Source: Chloroflexota bacterium (GTDB lineage Bacteria; Chloroflexota; Chloroflexia; Thermomicrobiales; UBA6265). From it: 7,080 nucleotides of DNA. The position numbers and the translations under genes are program-made. Positions 1-6,300 of the stretch are shown here, in pieces. The stretch covers positions 1 to 7,080 of the forward strand of contig JAFAEA010000235.1 in NCBI GenBank assembly GCA_023424355.1, written 5' to 3'. How positions within the stretch are numbered: the first letter of the stretch is position 1; each line of letters opens with the position of its first letter. The notes beneath the pieces are model-generated. The model searched no databases, was not told where the DNA came from, and saw only the letters and a list, made by a program, of their open reading frames with translations.

Positions 1-812
1 GCGGTTTTGAATCCACCCAGCGCGCTGGAGGTGAAGCCAACTCGACCCGGAGTTGCCTGGCGGATGATGGCGAACAGTGACGTGAGGCGGGCCTGCTCGG
101 CGCGAGCGGCATCCCAATCGCCAGCGAGGGATGCATCGTAAAGACGTCGGTAGCCAGCAGGGTCGACATTGCCGAGTCCTGGTACCACACCATCGGCGCC
201 GCCGAAAATCGCGTAATCCACGGTCAGTTCGGAGCCGGTGAACACGGCGACCTGTGGGAACTCCTGCATCGCCGACACGATGGCGCGGAAGTTCGCTTCA
301 TCGCCGCTACTATCCTTCACACCCACAATCAGGCCCTGCTCAGCGAGCGCGCGCAGGGTTTCGGCGGTGATAACGGTCTGCACATTGGAAGGGATGTGAT
401 ATGCCAGCAACGGCAGCGATGTCGCGGCCTTTACCAACTGGAAGTGACGGATGATCTCATCCTGGTTGGGACGGATGTAGTAGGGGCCGCAAAGCACCAC
501 GGCATCGGCGCCGAGTTCTTCAGCCATGCGAGCGTAATCAATCACGGTGCCCGTGCTCATGGCAATGGCGCCAGCCAGAACCGGCACGCGACCATTCACG
601 AACTTCACGGTGAGTTTCAGCACTTCGCGTCGTTGGGCGTCGTTCATTGCGCCGGCTTCGGAAGTGGATCCCAGCGCGAAGATTCCGGTGACACCGCCTT
701 CGATCTGATACTCAATCAGTCGCTCCAGCGAGGCGGCATCCACCTCGCCATCGTTGGTGAAGGGAGTGCACAGCGGTGGCACCACGCCACCAAATTTCTC
801 GGGATATGCCAT
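1..812 (-). CDS. DapA/NanA-family 2-keto-acid lyase (lyase A), 3' end cut by window
   Basis: This is a class I (Schiff-base) TIM-barrel lyase of the dihydrodipicolinate synthase / N-acetylneuraminate lyase superfamily, acting in the cytoplasm. I translated 270 codons to the window edge; the family is about 290-310 residues, so only the last 30-40 are missing. Visible motifs: GSTSE at 48-52 (the family GTTGE substrate-carboxylate loop, with Ser for the first Thr), GPYY at 109-112, AYHIP with catalytic Tyr138, and GVKDSSG with Schiff-base Lys166. The residue five after the Tyr, Arg138 in E. coli DapA, is Asn143, so true DHDPS activity is unlikely. The start is the ATG at 812-810, preceded by GAGGAG (825-820) with a 7-nt spacer. 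It lies 33 nt after the DppC-type permease, so it is probably the operon's catabolic enzyme. By hand count it is about 62% identical, without gaps, to the lyase at 5300-6226. The real substrate is unknown; a 2-keto-3-deoxy sugar acid or a sialate-like compound is plausible. Confidence 0.93.
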   Translation of the reverse strand, partial: MAYPEKFGGVVPPLCTPFTNDGEVDAASLERLIEYQIEGGVTGIFALGSTSEAGAMNDAQRREVLKLTVKFVNGRVPVLAGAIAMSTGTVIDYARMAEELGADAVVLCGPYYIRPNQDEIIRHFQLVKAATSLPLLAYHIPSNVQTVITAETLRALAEQGLIVGVKDSSGDEANFRAIVSAMQEFPQVAVFTGSELTVDYAIFGGADGVVPGLGNVDPAGYRRLYDASLAGDWDAARAEQARLTSLFAIIRQATPGRVGFTSSALGGFKT

Positions 813-845
813 GAGTTGTCTCCTCGGATTCCTTTTGGATATTGC

Positions 846-1745
846 TTACTGTTTCATGCGCGGGTCAAAAGCATCCCGCAAACCATCACCAACAAAATTC
901 ACTGCCAGCACGGTGAGCACAATCGCGATTCCCGGTGGCAACCACAACCATGGCTGACCTTCCAGCACGCTGACATTGCGTGCCACATTCAACATATTTC
1001 CCCAACTCGCCGCAGGCGGCTGTACACCGAGACCGAGGAAGCTGAGTCCAGCTTCCAGCAGAATGGCGGTGGCCACGCCGAGGCTGGAGTACACAATGAG
1101 CACATCGTAAGCGTTGGGCAACGCATGCCGAAGAACGATTCTGCTGGATGGCGCACCCAGCGTTTCCGCCGCGTGGATGTATTCCAGTCTCCGCACGCTC
1201 AGCAATCGGGATCGCACCAGGCGAGCGGGCATCGGCCAGTTAAGCAGTCCGATGATGAGGATGATGTTCCGAACTCCTGGGCCCACGATGGCCGCCAGCG
1301 TGAGGATGGCGACGATGGCCGGGAAAGTCATGAACACATCTGTGGTGCGCATGATGATCGAATCCCAGATGCCGCCAAAGTACCCGGCGATGGCGCCAAG
1401 AAATGCACCGATCACCACCGAGATGAGCACTGCCACCACACCGACCATCAACGAGATACGGCCGGCGTAGAGTGTGCGCGTGAGAATATCGCGACCGGTG
1501 CGGTCGGTACCGAGCCAGTGATCAGCCGATGGTGGCTGGCTGCGCGCTCGCAGATCCACCTGGTTCGGTTCCCATGGTGTCAGCCACGGTGCGAAGATCG
1601 CCGCGAGTACGATGATGACCAGAATCACCAATCCCACCACGGCAAGTTTGTGCTTCATGAAGCGACGCAGCGCCAATTGACCTGGGCTGGGAAGCTCCTT
1701 GATGTTGCCACGATCGGTTGTTGTGGCAAGTGCGGTATCAGTCAT
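846..1745 (-). CDS. ABC transporter permease, DppC/OppC type
   Basis: This is the second inner-membrane permease of a peptide/nickel/opine-type (Dpp/Opp) importer, 299 residues, the usual length. The N-terminus (about 1-30) is cytoplasmic, followed by a first membrane helix at about 33-53, typical of the OppC N-terminal domain. HWLGTDRTGRD (76-86) is the hallmark loop of this subfamily. The transmembrane core runs from about 95 to 290. The EAA loop that docks on the ATPase is around 189-212 (HAAETLGAPSSRIVLRHALP). GLSFLGLGVQPP (233-244) and the C-terminal GDGLRDAFDPR (286-296) are also characteristic. The start ATG (1745-1743) overlaps the end of the upstream permease by 8 nt, with GAGGG (1756-1752) 6 nt before it, which implies translational coupling and equal amounts of the two subunits. 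The transported solute cannot be read from the permease. Residues 1-20 are variable but contain no better start. Confidence 0.96.
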   Translation of the reverse strand: MTDTALATTTDRGNIKELPSPGQLALRRFMKHKLAVVGLVILVIIVLAAIFAPWLTPWEPNQVDLRARSQPPSADHWLGTDRTGRDILTRTLYAGRISLMVGVVAVLISVVIGAFLGAIAGYFGGIWDSIIMRTTDVFMTFPAIVAILTLAAIVGPGVRNIILIIGLLNWPMPARLVRSRLLSVRRLEYIHAAETLGAPSSRIVLRHALPNAYDVLIVYSSLGVATAILLEAGLSFLGLGVQPPAASWGNMLNVARNVSVLEGQPWLWLPPGIAIVLTVLAVNFVGDGLRDAFDPRMKQ

Positions 1746-2691
1746 ATCGCACCCTCGGATCTACGACTGCATAGGCGATATCCACCAGCAGATTGACGAT
1801 GAGAATGATGATGGCGAGGATGAGGATGAGTCCCATGATCAGGGCGTAATCCCGACTTTCCACACCTTCAATGAAGAGACTCCCCATTCCTGGCCAGGAG
1901 TAGATGGCTTCGATAAATACCGCACCACCGAGGAGCCCCGGAATGTAGGAGCCGATGATGGTAATGATGGGAATGAGCGCATTCTTCAGGGCGTGGCGAA
2001 TCAGAATCACGTTCTCCACCAGTCCCTTTGCCCGGGCTGTGCGCACATAATCCTGATCCATCACTTCCAGCATTGCCGAGCGGGTGTACCGCATGGTGCT
2101 GGCGATGTACTGGATGGAAATAATGAGCGCCGGCAAAATGAGGTGCTTCAATGTATCGAAGAATCCGCCTCCGCCCGGTGTGTTCATACCTCCCGAAGGC
2201 AGCCAGCTCAGCTGGAGGGCGAAGATATAGAGCCCGATGAGACCCAACAGATACACCGGAAACGAAATACCGAGGAACGCAATGACGGTGAGCACCATAT
2301 CAATGATGGAATACTTCTTCACCGCGCCAACGATGCCCATGAACACGCCAACTACGATGCCGATGACCAGCGCCGTACCCATGAGCGTGAGCGTTGGCAT
2401 TACGCGTCGACCAATGGCATCGGTCACAGGTTCCAGATTTTTGGAGCTCACACCCAGGTTGCCCTGAACGGCTTCCCAGAGCCAATAGAAATAGCGAATA
2501 TAGAGTGGCTTATCCAAACCGAGTTCGCGCCGAAGGGCCTCCCGCTGTTCGGCGGGCAAGGGAGCATCGGGCGGAATATACGAATTAAGCGGATCTCCTG
2601 GTGCAGCCTGCAACAGAAGAAACGCGATGATGGTGATCAGAAGCAGAATAGGAATGCTTACCAGTAATCTCTGCTGAATGTATCTACCCAT
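1738..2691 (-). CDS. ABC transporter permease, DppB/OppB type
   Basis: This is the first membrane permease of the Dpp/Opp-type importer, 317 residues from the chosen start. An N-terminal membrane helix (about 8-30) is followed by APGDP (30-34) and an extracytoplasmic segment with ELGLDKPL (56-63), as is normal for OppB-type proteins. The core of about five further helices runs from 100 to 310. The EAA loop is at 214-240, including DYVRTARAKGL (214-224) and HALKNALIP (233-241). The protein ends in VDPRVRYD. I chose the ATG at 2691-2689 because AGAGG (2702-2698) sits 6 nt upstream and the protein then begins MGRYIQQRLL, typical of the family. The open frame extends to a GTG at 2742, but that codon lies inside a perfect hairpin and would add 17 unusual residues. 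It follows the binding-protein gene by 62 nt and overlaps the next permease by 8 nt (shared ATGACTGA). Confidence 0.95.
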   Translation of the reverse strand: MGRYIQQRLLVSIPILLLITIIAFLLLQAAPGDPLNSYIPPDAPLPAEQREALRRELGLDKPLYIRYFYWLWEAVQGNLGVSSKNLEPVTDAIGRRVMPTLTLMGTALVIGIVVGVFMGIVGAVKKYSIIDMVLTVIAFLGISFPVYLLGLIGLYIFALQLSWLPSGGMNTPGGGGFFDTLKHLILPALIISIQYIASTMRYTRSAMLEVMDQDYVRTARAKGLVENVILIRHALKNALIPIITIIGSYIPGLLGGAVFIEAIYSWPGMGSLFIEGVESRDYALIMGLILILAIIILIVNLLVDIAYAVVDPRVRYD

Positions 2692-2697
2692 AGCGTG

Positions 2698-2702
2698 CCT
2701 CT
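2698..2702 (-). promoter_or_regulatory. Ribosome binding site deciding the DppB-type start
   Basis: The minus strand reads AGAGG, 6 nt before the ATG at 2691-2689. It favours this start over the GTG at 2742, which has no purine-rich site and lies within a hairpin. Confidence 0.7.
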
Positions 2703-2713
2703 GGGAAATAGCA

Positions 2714-2744
2714 GAGTGTCGTGCCCGTAACAGGCACGACACTC
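2714..2744 (-). terminator. Intergenic hairpin between binding-protein and permease genes
   Basis: GAGTGTCGTGCC (2714-2725) and GGCACGACACTC (2733-2744) are perfect inverted repeats: a 12-bp GC-rich stem with a 7-nt loop, starting 9 nt after the binding-protein stop codon. On the transcribed (minus) strand the stem is followed by TGCTATTTCCC, with no run of U, so it is not a classical strong intrinsic terminator. In Dpp/Mal-type operons such stems commonly stabilise the binding-protein mRNA or attenuate read-through, so the binding protein exceeds the permeases. I infer that role here. A dyad operator or a REP-like element is the alternative. Confidence 0.7.
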
Positions 2745-2753
2745 ACGTAGATG

Positions 2754-4349
2754 CTACTGGCCCGAAATGGTCCAGGTCTCAGCCGCATCGTAGTAGCGAC
2801 CACCGCCCGGAGCGGGGTTCCACACAAAGCCTTCAACGGTGTTGCTCACCGCACCGTAGCGATCCGCAACCCACATCGGGGCCCACGGCAGCTCGGCATT
2901 CTGCAGTGCACACACATCCTGGTAGATGGCGGCGCGTGCTTCAGGATCGGATTCCACCAGACCCTGGGCATACAGATCGGTCATTTCCGGGCTATCCACA
3001 CGCACGCGGTTCACGCCTTCTGGCGGCTCCGGCATGGTGAAGTATGGTCGGGTGATATCCGGATCAGGGCCGTTACCTCCACCGCCGTAGAAAATATCCC
3101 AGCCATCGGTGCCATTCATCAGGTCATTGAAGGTTGGGGTATCCACGAAGCGGAGGGTGACATTGATGCCGACCTCAGCGAGGTACTGCTGCATGGTCAC
3201 CATGACATCGTTGGAGAGCTGATCGGTGTAGTAGGTGACGATTTCGATTGGCTCGCCCTGCATGTCTGCCCAGCCCACTTCATCCAGAAGCTGCTGTGCC
3301 TTTTCAGGATCGTAGCTGTAACTTTCGAGATCGCTACCAACGAAGTTCTCGTTGCTCAGGCTGCAGGAGAGAATGGTGGCATTGCCGCCATACAGCTGCT
3401 CCACAATCGCATCGCGATCGATGGCGTACATGAAGGCCTGGCGAACGCGCGGATCTTCGAAGCGCGGATCAGTGAGATCGAAACCGAGGTAGTTGGCTAC
3501 CTGGCTCGGACCCTGCAGGATGGTGAACGCATCGTCACCTTCCATATCCATAGCTTCATCAGCATCGAGATAGGTGTACTGAATATCGCCACTGCGAAGG
3601 GCAATAACGGCAGAACCAGCCTCTGGATAGTAGCGGTTGATCAGGCTATCCAGCTTCGGTCGGCCTCGGAAGTGACCATCATAGGCATCAAGCTGCACGT
3701 ACTCACCTGGTCGGTAATCTGCCCACATGAATGGACCGGTACCGATCGGGTTGGTCTTCCACCAGTCGCTCTGAATCAGATCGGCCGGGGCAATATCGGC
3801 GAGCTCATGCTCTGGCAGCATCACCAGCATGGTGAGTGCATCCAGAATGGCTGCGCTCGGGCCACCAAGAGTCATCTCCACGGTGTACTCATCCACCGCA
3901 GCGATCTCCTGTACATCGGAGAACTTGGCACCAATCCAACTGGCGCTTTCCGGATCCTTGGCGAGGTTGACTGTGAACACGAAGTCATCGGCAGTGAACT
4001 GCTCGCCATCGTGCCATGTCACATCCTGTCGCAGATTGAAGGTATACACGGTGCCATCATCAGAGATGGTCCAGTCTTCGACCAGTTCACCCTGAATCTC
4101 GGTCATCTCTACGTTGTACAGCAGTGGTTTGCTGTAATACTTTTCCAGCCAGGTGAAACCGGCTGTGGCCTGAAGTGGGTTGAAGCACTCCGGGCAACCG
4201 CCCGGACCTGCATCAAATGCACCCACCATCACACCGCCGCCATCATCCTGTGCCGTTACCGGTGCACTGGCGGGCAGTGCGGTAAACATGAGGGCCACAA
4301 GCAGTGTTAGCCGCAGAACTGTGCCCCGTACTGTTGATGTAGCTCGCAT
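2754..4349 (-). CDS. Extracytoplasmic solute-binding protein, SBP_bac_5 (DppA/OppA) family
   Basis: This is the binding protein that captures the solute outside the membrane and delivers it to the two permeases downstream. It has 531 residues, normal for the family. Residues 1-34 form a Sec signal peptide: basic residues near the start, a hydrophobic core at about 12-25, and a probable cleavage after small residues near APVTAQ. There is no lipobox Cys, so it is probably soluble in the periplasm or held by some other means. Family signatures: ELVEDW (88-93), WHDGEQFTADDFVFT (112-126), NPIGTGPFMW (200-209), DPRVRQAFMYAIDRDAIV (299-316) and SYDPEKAQQLLDEVGW (345-360). A CPEC pair (Cys52, Cys55) near the mature N-terminus, plus Cys329 and Cys480, could form disulfides. 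The ATG (4349-4347) has AAGGAG (4361-4356) 6 nt upstream, a strong site. It lies 57 nt after the repressor gene. The family binds peptides, but also nickel, opines, sugars and sialic acid, so the ligand is open. Confidence 0.96.
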   Translation of the reverse strand: MRATSTVRGTVLRLTLLVALMFTALPASAPVTAQDDGGGVMVGAFDAGPGGCPECFNPLQATAGFTWLEKYYSKPLLYNVEMTEIQGELVEDWTISDDGTVYTFNLRQDVTWHDGEQFTADDFVFTVNLAKDPESASWIGAKFSDVQEIAAVDEYTVEMTLGGPSAAILDALTMLVMLPEHELADIAPADLIQSDWWKTNPIGTGPFMWADYRPGEYVQLDAYDGHFRGRPKLDSLINRYYPEAGSAVIALRSGDIQYTYLDADEAMDMEGDDAFTILQGPSQVANYLGFDLTDPRFEDPRVRQAFMYAIDRDAIVEQLYGGNATILSCSLSNENFVGSDLESYSYDPEKAQQLLDEVGWADMQGEPIEIVTYYTDQLSNDVMVTMQQYLAEVGINVTLRFVDTPTFNDLMNGTDGWDIFYGGGGNGPDPDITRPYFTMPEPPEGVNRVRVDSPEMTDLYAQGLVESDPEARAAIYQDVCALQNAELPWAPMWVADRYGAVSNTVEGFVWNPAPGGGRYYDAAETWTISGQ

Positions 4350-4406
4350 AGGGAACTCCTTCGAAAATCGTCGTCAAACTGAAACTGCGCGGTTAACCTT
4401 CTCCCT

Positions 4407-5147
4407 TCACGTGATGGGGTCATCGTCCCTGAAATCTGAATTAGCAAATGGAAGTCGCAACGCCTGAAAGTGCGTTTTCATGGCATCGCTGGCTGCACAC
4501 TTGTTGCGATCGGCAATGGCATCGACAATTGCCCGGTGATTCGCGGCGTTATCGCGCAAGAACGCAATGGACTGAATCGGCATTCGCACCTGATTGCAGA
4601 TATCCCAGAACGAATCCAGCATTTTCTGCAGCATGCTATTACCGCTCCGGCGATACAGATAGGTATGGAATCGGAAATCCTGCTCCAGAAATTCCTCGCC
4701 GCGTTCGGCTGCCTGCGCCATCTGATTGGTAAGCGAATAGAGCGCGAGGATATCGGTTTGACGGTAGGAATCGATGAGTTCGGCGACCAATGCACTCTCG
4801 ATGAGTTCACGCATGGCCACGAGTTCGTTGAGATCATGACTCAGGCGGTTCGGGTGGGCGTTGGATTCCAGTGAAATGTGAAATGCCAACGAACTCACCA
4901 CGCTGGCAAAGCTGAACGAGCTAACGAACGTGCCCCGTCCATGTTGCGATTCCAGAATCCCCTGTGATTGCAATCCACTGATTGCCTCGCGCAGCGATGC
5001 CCGGCTGATACCCAGCTCACGAGCCAGCTGCGGCTCGGGCGGCAAGGCATCACCACTCACGTGACCCTGTTCCAGGACATAACGCTTGAGCTTGTCCTGG
5101 TTGGATTCGGCAGCAGGAGCTTCTCCCACCAGTGATGTTCGGTGCAT
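4407..5147 (-). CDS. GntR-type transcriptional regulator with FCD domain (FadR subfamily)
   Basis: This is a DNA-binding repressor or activator of 246 residues that responds to a small carboxylic acid. The winged helix-turn-helix is at about 17-76: ALPPEPQLARELGISRAS (34-51) is the GntR recognition region, then LREAISGLQSQG (52-63), and HGRGTFV (69-75) is the wing. The FCD ligand domain covers about 105-230 and keeps all four expected metal/ligand residues: Asp157 and His161 (DFRFH), His204 (ANHRAIVDAI) and His226. The ATG at 5147-5145 has GGAG (5156-5153) 5 nt upstream. A TTG 90 nt further up would add a Cys-rich, hydrophobic leader (ICLICCCF) and starts in a hairpin, so I reject it. It sits 57 nt before the binding-protein gene in the same direction and is probably co-transcribed and autoregulated. 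FCD regulators of this kind often control sugar-acid, sialate or 2-keto-acid genes, consistent with the lyases on either side. Confidence 0.94.
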   Translation of the reverse strand: MHRTSLVGEAPAAESNQDKLKRYVLEQGHVSGDALPPEPQLARELGISRASLREAISGLQSQGILESQHGRGTFVSSFSFASVVSSLAFHISLESNAHPNRLSHDLNELVAMRELIESALVAELIDSYRQTDILALYSLTNQMAQAAERGEEFLEQDFRFHTYLYRRSGNSMLQKMLDSFWDICNQVRMPIQSIAFLRDNAANHRAIVDAIADRNKCAASDAMKTHFQALRLPFANSDFRDDDPIT

Positions 5148-5152
5148 CGATA

Positions 5153-5156
5153 CTCC
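5153..5156 (-). promoter_or_regulatory. Ribosome binding site deciding the GntR start
   Basis: GGAG on the minus strand, 5 nt before the ATG at 5147-5145, supports this start over the upstream TTG at 5237. Confidence 0.6.
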
Positions 5157-5159
5157 GAA

Positions 5160-5167
5160 TGTATACA
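5160..5167. promoter_or_regulatory. Candidate operator, TGTATACA palindrome
   Basis: This perfect 8-bp palindrome lies just upstream of the ribosome binding site of the GntR gene. The TGTATACA core resembles known GntR-family operators of the TTGTATACAA kind. On the minus strand it also contains TATACA, which could pass for a -10 box, but transcription would then start inside the ribosome binding site, so an operator is the better reading. A near copy, TGTATGCA, lies at 5202-5209, 42 bp away. Assignment to this regulator is inferred from position and pattern only. Confidence 0.4.
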
Positions 5168-5201
5168 CAAAGCAACAACAGATCAGACAAATATTGGAAT
5201 C

Positions 5202-5209
5202 TGTATGCA
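5202..5209. promoter_or_regulatory. Candidate second operator half, TGTATGCA
   Basis: This differs at one base from the TGTATACA palindrome and is centred 42 bp from it, about four helical turns. It is flanked by C and G to give CTGTATGCAG, a near-palindrome. The pair would suit two repressor dimers on one DNA face in the gap before the GntR gene. I found no convincing -35/-10 pair between or around them. Confidence 0.28.
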
Positions 5210-5233
5210 GGATATCATCTCGCTTTTGATTGA

Positions 5234-5268
5234 ACAAGCCCTTCGATCACGATGATCGAAGGGCTTGT
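5234..5268 (-). terminator. Strong intergenic hairpin after lyase B
   Basis: ACAAGCCCTTCGATC (5234-5248) and GATCGAAGGGCTTGT (5254-5268) pair perfectly: a 15-bp stem with a 5-nt loop, beginning 31 nt after the stop of the lyase B gene. It is the strongest dyad in the window and probably ends or protects the lyase B transcript, separating it from the repressor-transporter unit. The minus-strand sequence after the stem is TCAATCAAAAGCG, with no U run, so Rho-independent termination would be inefficient. A plus-strand T run (5288-5292) is too far away to help. RNA stabilisation or partial read-through is equally possible. Confidence 0.65.
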
Positions 5269-5299
5269 CTGTACGTGTATTCGCGAGTTTTTGATGTGT

Positions 5300-6226
5300 C
5301 TAGAGCAATCCGGTTTGCGTGAGAATCTCCCGAATCCGCGCCGTTTCTTCGGTGTTGAGTGATGGCATCGGTCGGGCCATGGTGTTGGTAGCGATAATGC
5401 CCATCTCCCGAAGAGCCGTCTTGTATCCGCCGATAACCTCGGCGGAGTTGCCAACTCGACCAGGTGTGGCCTGATGCACAATCCGGAAGAGGTGGGAAAG
5501 TCGCTCCTGCTCAACGCGCGCGGCATCCCAATCTCCAGCCACGGAGGTGTCGTACAGCTTGCGATAACCGGCCGGATCGACGTTACCAAGTCCAGGAACC
5601 ACGCCAGCGGCACCGGTGAACATCGCGTAATCCACGGTTACTTCGGCACCAGTGAAAACCGAGAAATTCGGAATCTGCTTTGTGCGTGACACCAGCTGGC
5701 GGAAGGCCGGCTCGTTGCCACTGCTGTCCTTCACACCCACAATCACGCCTTCGGCCGCGAGGTTCGCCACCACATCGACACTCAAAACGGTTTGCGCCAT
5801 TTGCGGGATGTTGTAGGCCATGATCGGGATATTGATCGCCTGCTTCACGATGCGGAAGTGGTTCGCAATCTCGGCATCGCTGTACTTATGGTAGTAAGGA
5901 CCCAACACCACGGCAGCATCTGCACCCAGCTCTTCGGCCTGCTGCGCGTATGCGATCACGCTCTCCAGCCCCATACCGATCGTGCCTGCCAAAACTGGCA
6001 CCTGACCAGCGATGGTACCTACCGTGGTTTCGATGACCTGCTTGCGTTGGGCATCGCTCAAAGCACCGGTTTCCGAGGTGGTACCAAGGGCAAACACACC
6101 GGTCACACCGCCATCGAGCTGATATTTGAGTAGCTTCTCGAGCGATTTTGTATCCACCTCACCATCGGTGGTGAACGGTGTGCAGATTGGCGGAACCACG
6201 CCGCCGAAATTTTCCGGATATGCCAT
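5300..6226 (-). CDS. DapA/NanA-family 2-keto-acid lyase (lyase B)
   Basis: This is a complete class I lyase or aldolase of the DapA/NanA superfamily, 308 residues, cytoplasmic and probably tetrameric as is usual for the family. Motifs: GTTSE (48-52) carboxylate-binding loop, GPYY (109-112), AYNIP with catalytic Tyr138, GVKDSSG with Schiff-base Lys166, and GVVPGLGNVDPAG near 222-234. The DapA arginine expected five residues after the Tyr is Met143, and the usual RTG that follows IP is replaced by MAQ, so lysine biosynthesis is unlikely. The ATG at 6226-6224 has AGGAG (6237-6233) 6 nt before it and gives the same MAYPE.FGGVVPP opening as its paralog. A TTG at 6241 would overlap that site and is rejected. 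It begins 74 nt after the acyl-CoA dehydrogenase-like gene and is followed by a hairpin. Its substrate may differ from that of lyase A because the active-site loops differ. Confidence 0.95.
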   Translation of the reverse strand: MAYPENFGGVVPPICTPFTTDGEVDTKSLEKLLKYQLDGGVTGVFALGTTSETGALSDAQRKQVIETTVGTIAGQVPVLAGTIGMGLESVIAYAQQAEELGADAAVVLGPYYHKYSDAEIANHFRIVKQAINIPIMAYNIPQMAQTVLSVDVVANLAAEGVIVGVKDSSGNEPAFRQLVSRTKQIPNFSVFTGAEVTVDYAMFTGAAGVVPGLGNVDPAGYRKLYDTSVAGDWDAARVEQERLSHLFRIVHQATPGRVGNSAEVIGGYKTALREMGIIATNTMARPMPSLNTEETARIREILTQTGLL

Positions 6227-6232
6227 GAGATG

Positions 6233-6237
6233 CTCCT
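6233..6237 (-). promoter_or_regulatory. Ribosome binding site deciding the lyase B start
   Basis: AGGAG on the minus strand, 6 nt before the ATG at 6226-6224. The leader resembles that of lyase A (GAGGAG before ATGGCATATCC), so the duplicated segment seems to include the translation start region. Confidence 0.7.
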
Positions 6238-6300
6238 GCAAAGAACGAATTCGTGAAGATCATGGTACGCGGGTATCGGATTTTGAGATAGTCTGGCGGG

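Noticed and set aside
396..1796. 466-codon plus-strand open frame across lyase A and the DppC-type permease
   Set aside because: It spans two well-supported minus-strand genes and their intergenic gap, is rich in His, Gln and Arg, and has no family signature.
1699..2667. 322-codon plus-strand open frame opposite the DppB-type permease
   Set aside because: Its acidic, His/Asn-rich composition is what the complement of a membrane-protein gene produces; no domain or ribosome binding site was seen.
2692..2742. N-terminal extension of the DppB-type permease from a GTG at 2742
   Set aside because: The codon is inside a perfect hairpin and the added residues do not fit the family; the ATG at 2691 has AGAGG at a proper distance.
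2751..4310. 519-codon plus-strand open frame opposite the binding-protein gene
   Set aside because: It is a shadow frame: the minus strand encodes an unmistakable SBP_bac_5 protein with signal peptide and ribosome binding site, while the plus product has no recognisable domain.
5160..5165. TATACA as a -10 promoter box for the GntR gene
   Set aside because: Transcription would start in or after the ribosome binding site, and the best upstream -35-like TTGTCT is 19 nt away; an operator reading is more consistent.
5148..5237. N-terminal extension of the GntR protein from a TTG at 5237
   Set aside because: It would start within the 15-bp hairpin, add a Cys-rich leader not seen in the family and cover the likely operators; the ATG at 5147 has a good ribosome binding site.
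6245..6254. 10-bp palindrome ACGAATTCGT before lyase B
   Set aside because: It is short, its flanks do not extend the symmetry, and no second copy was noticed; chance is a sufficient explanation.
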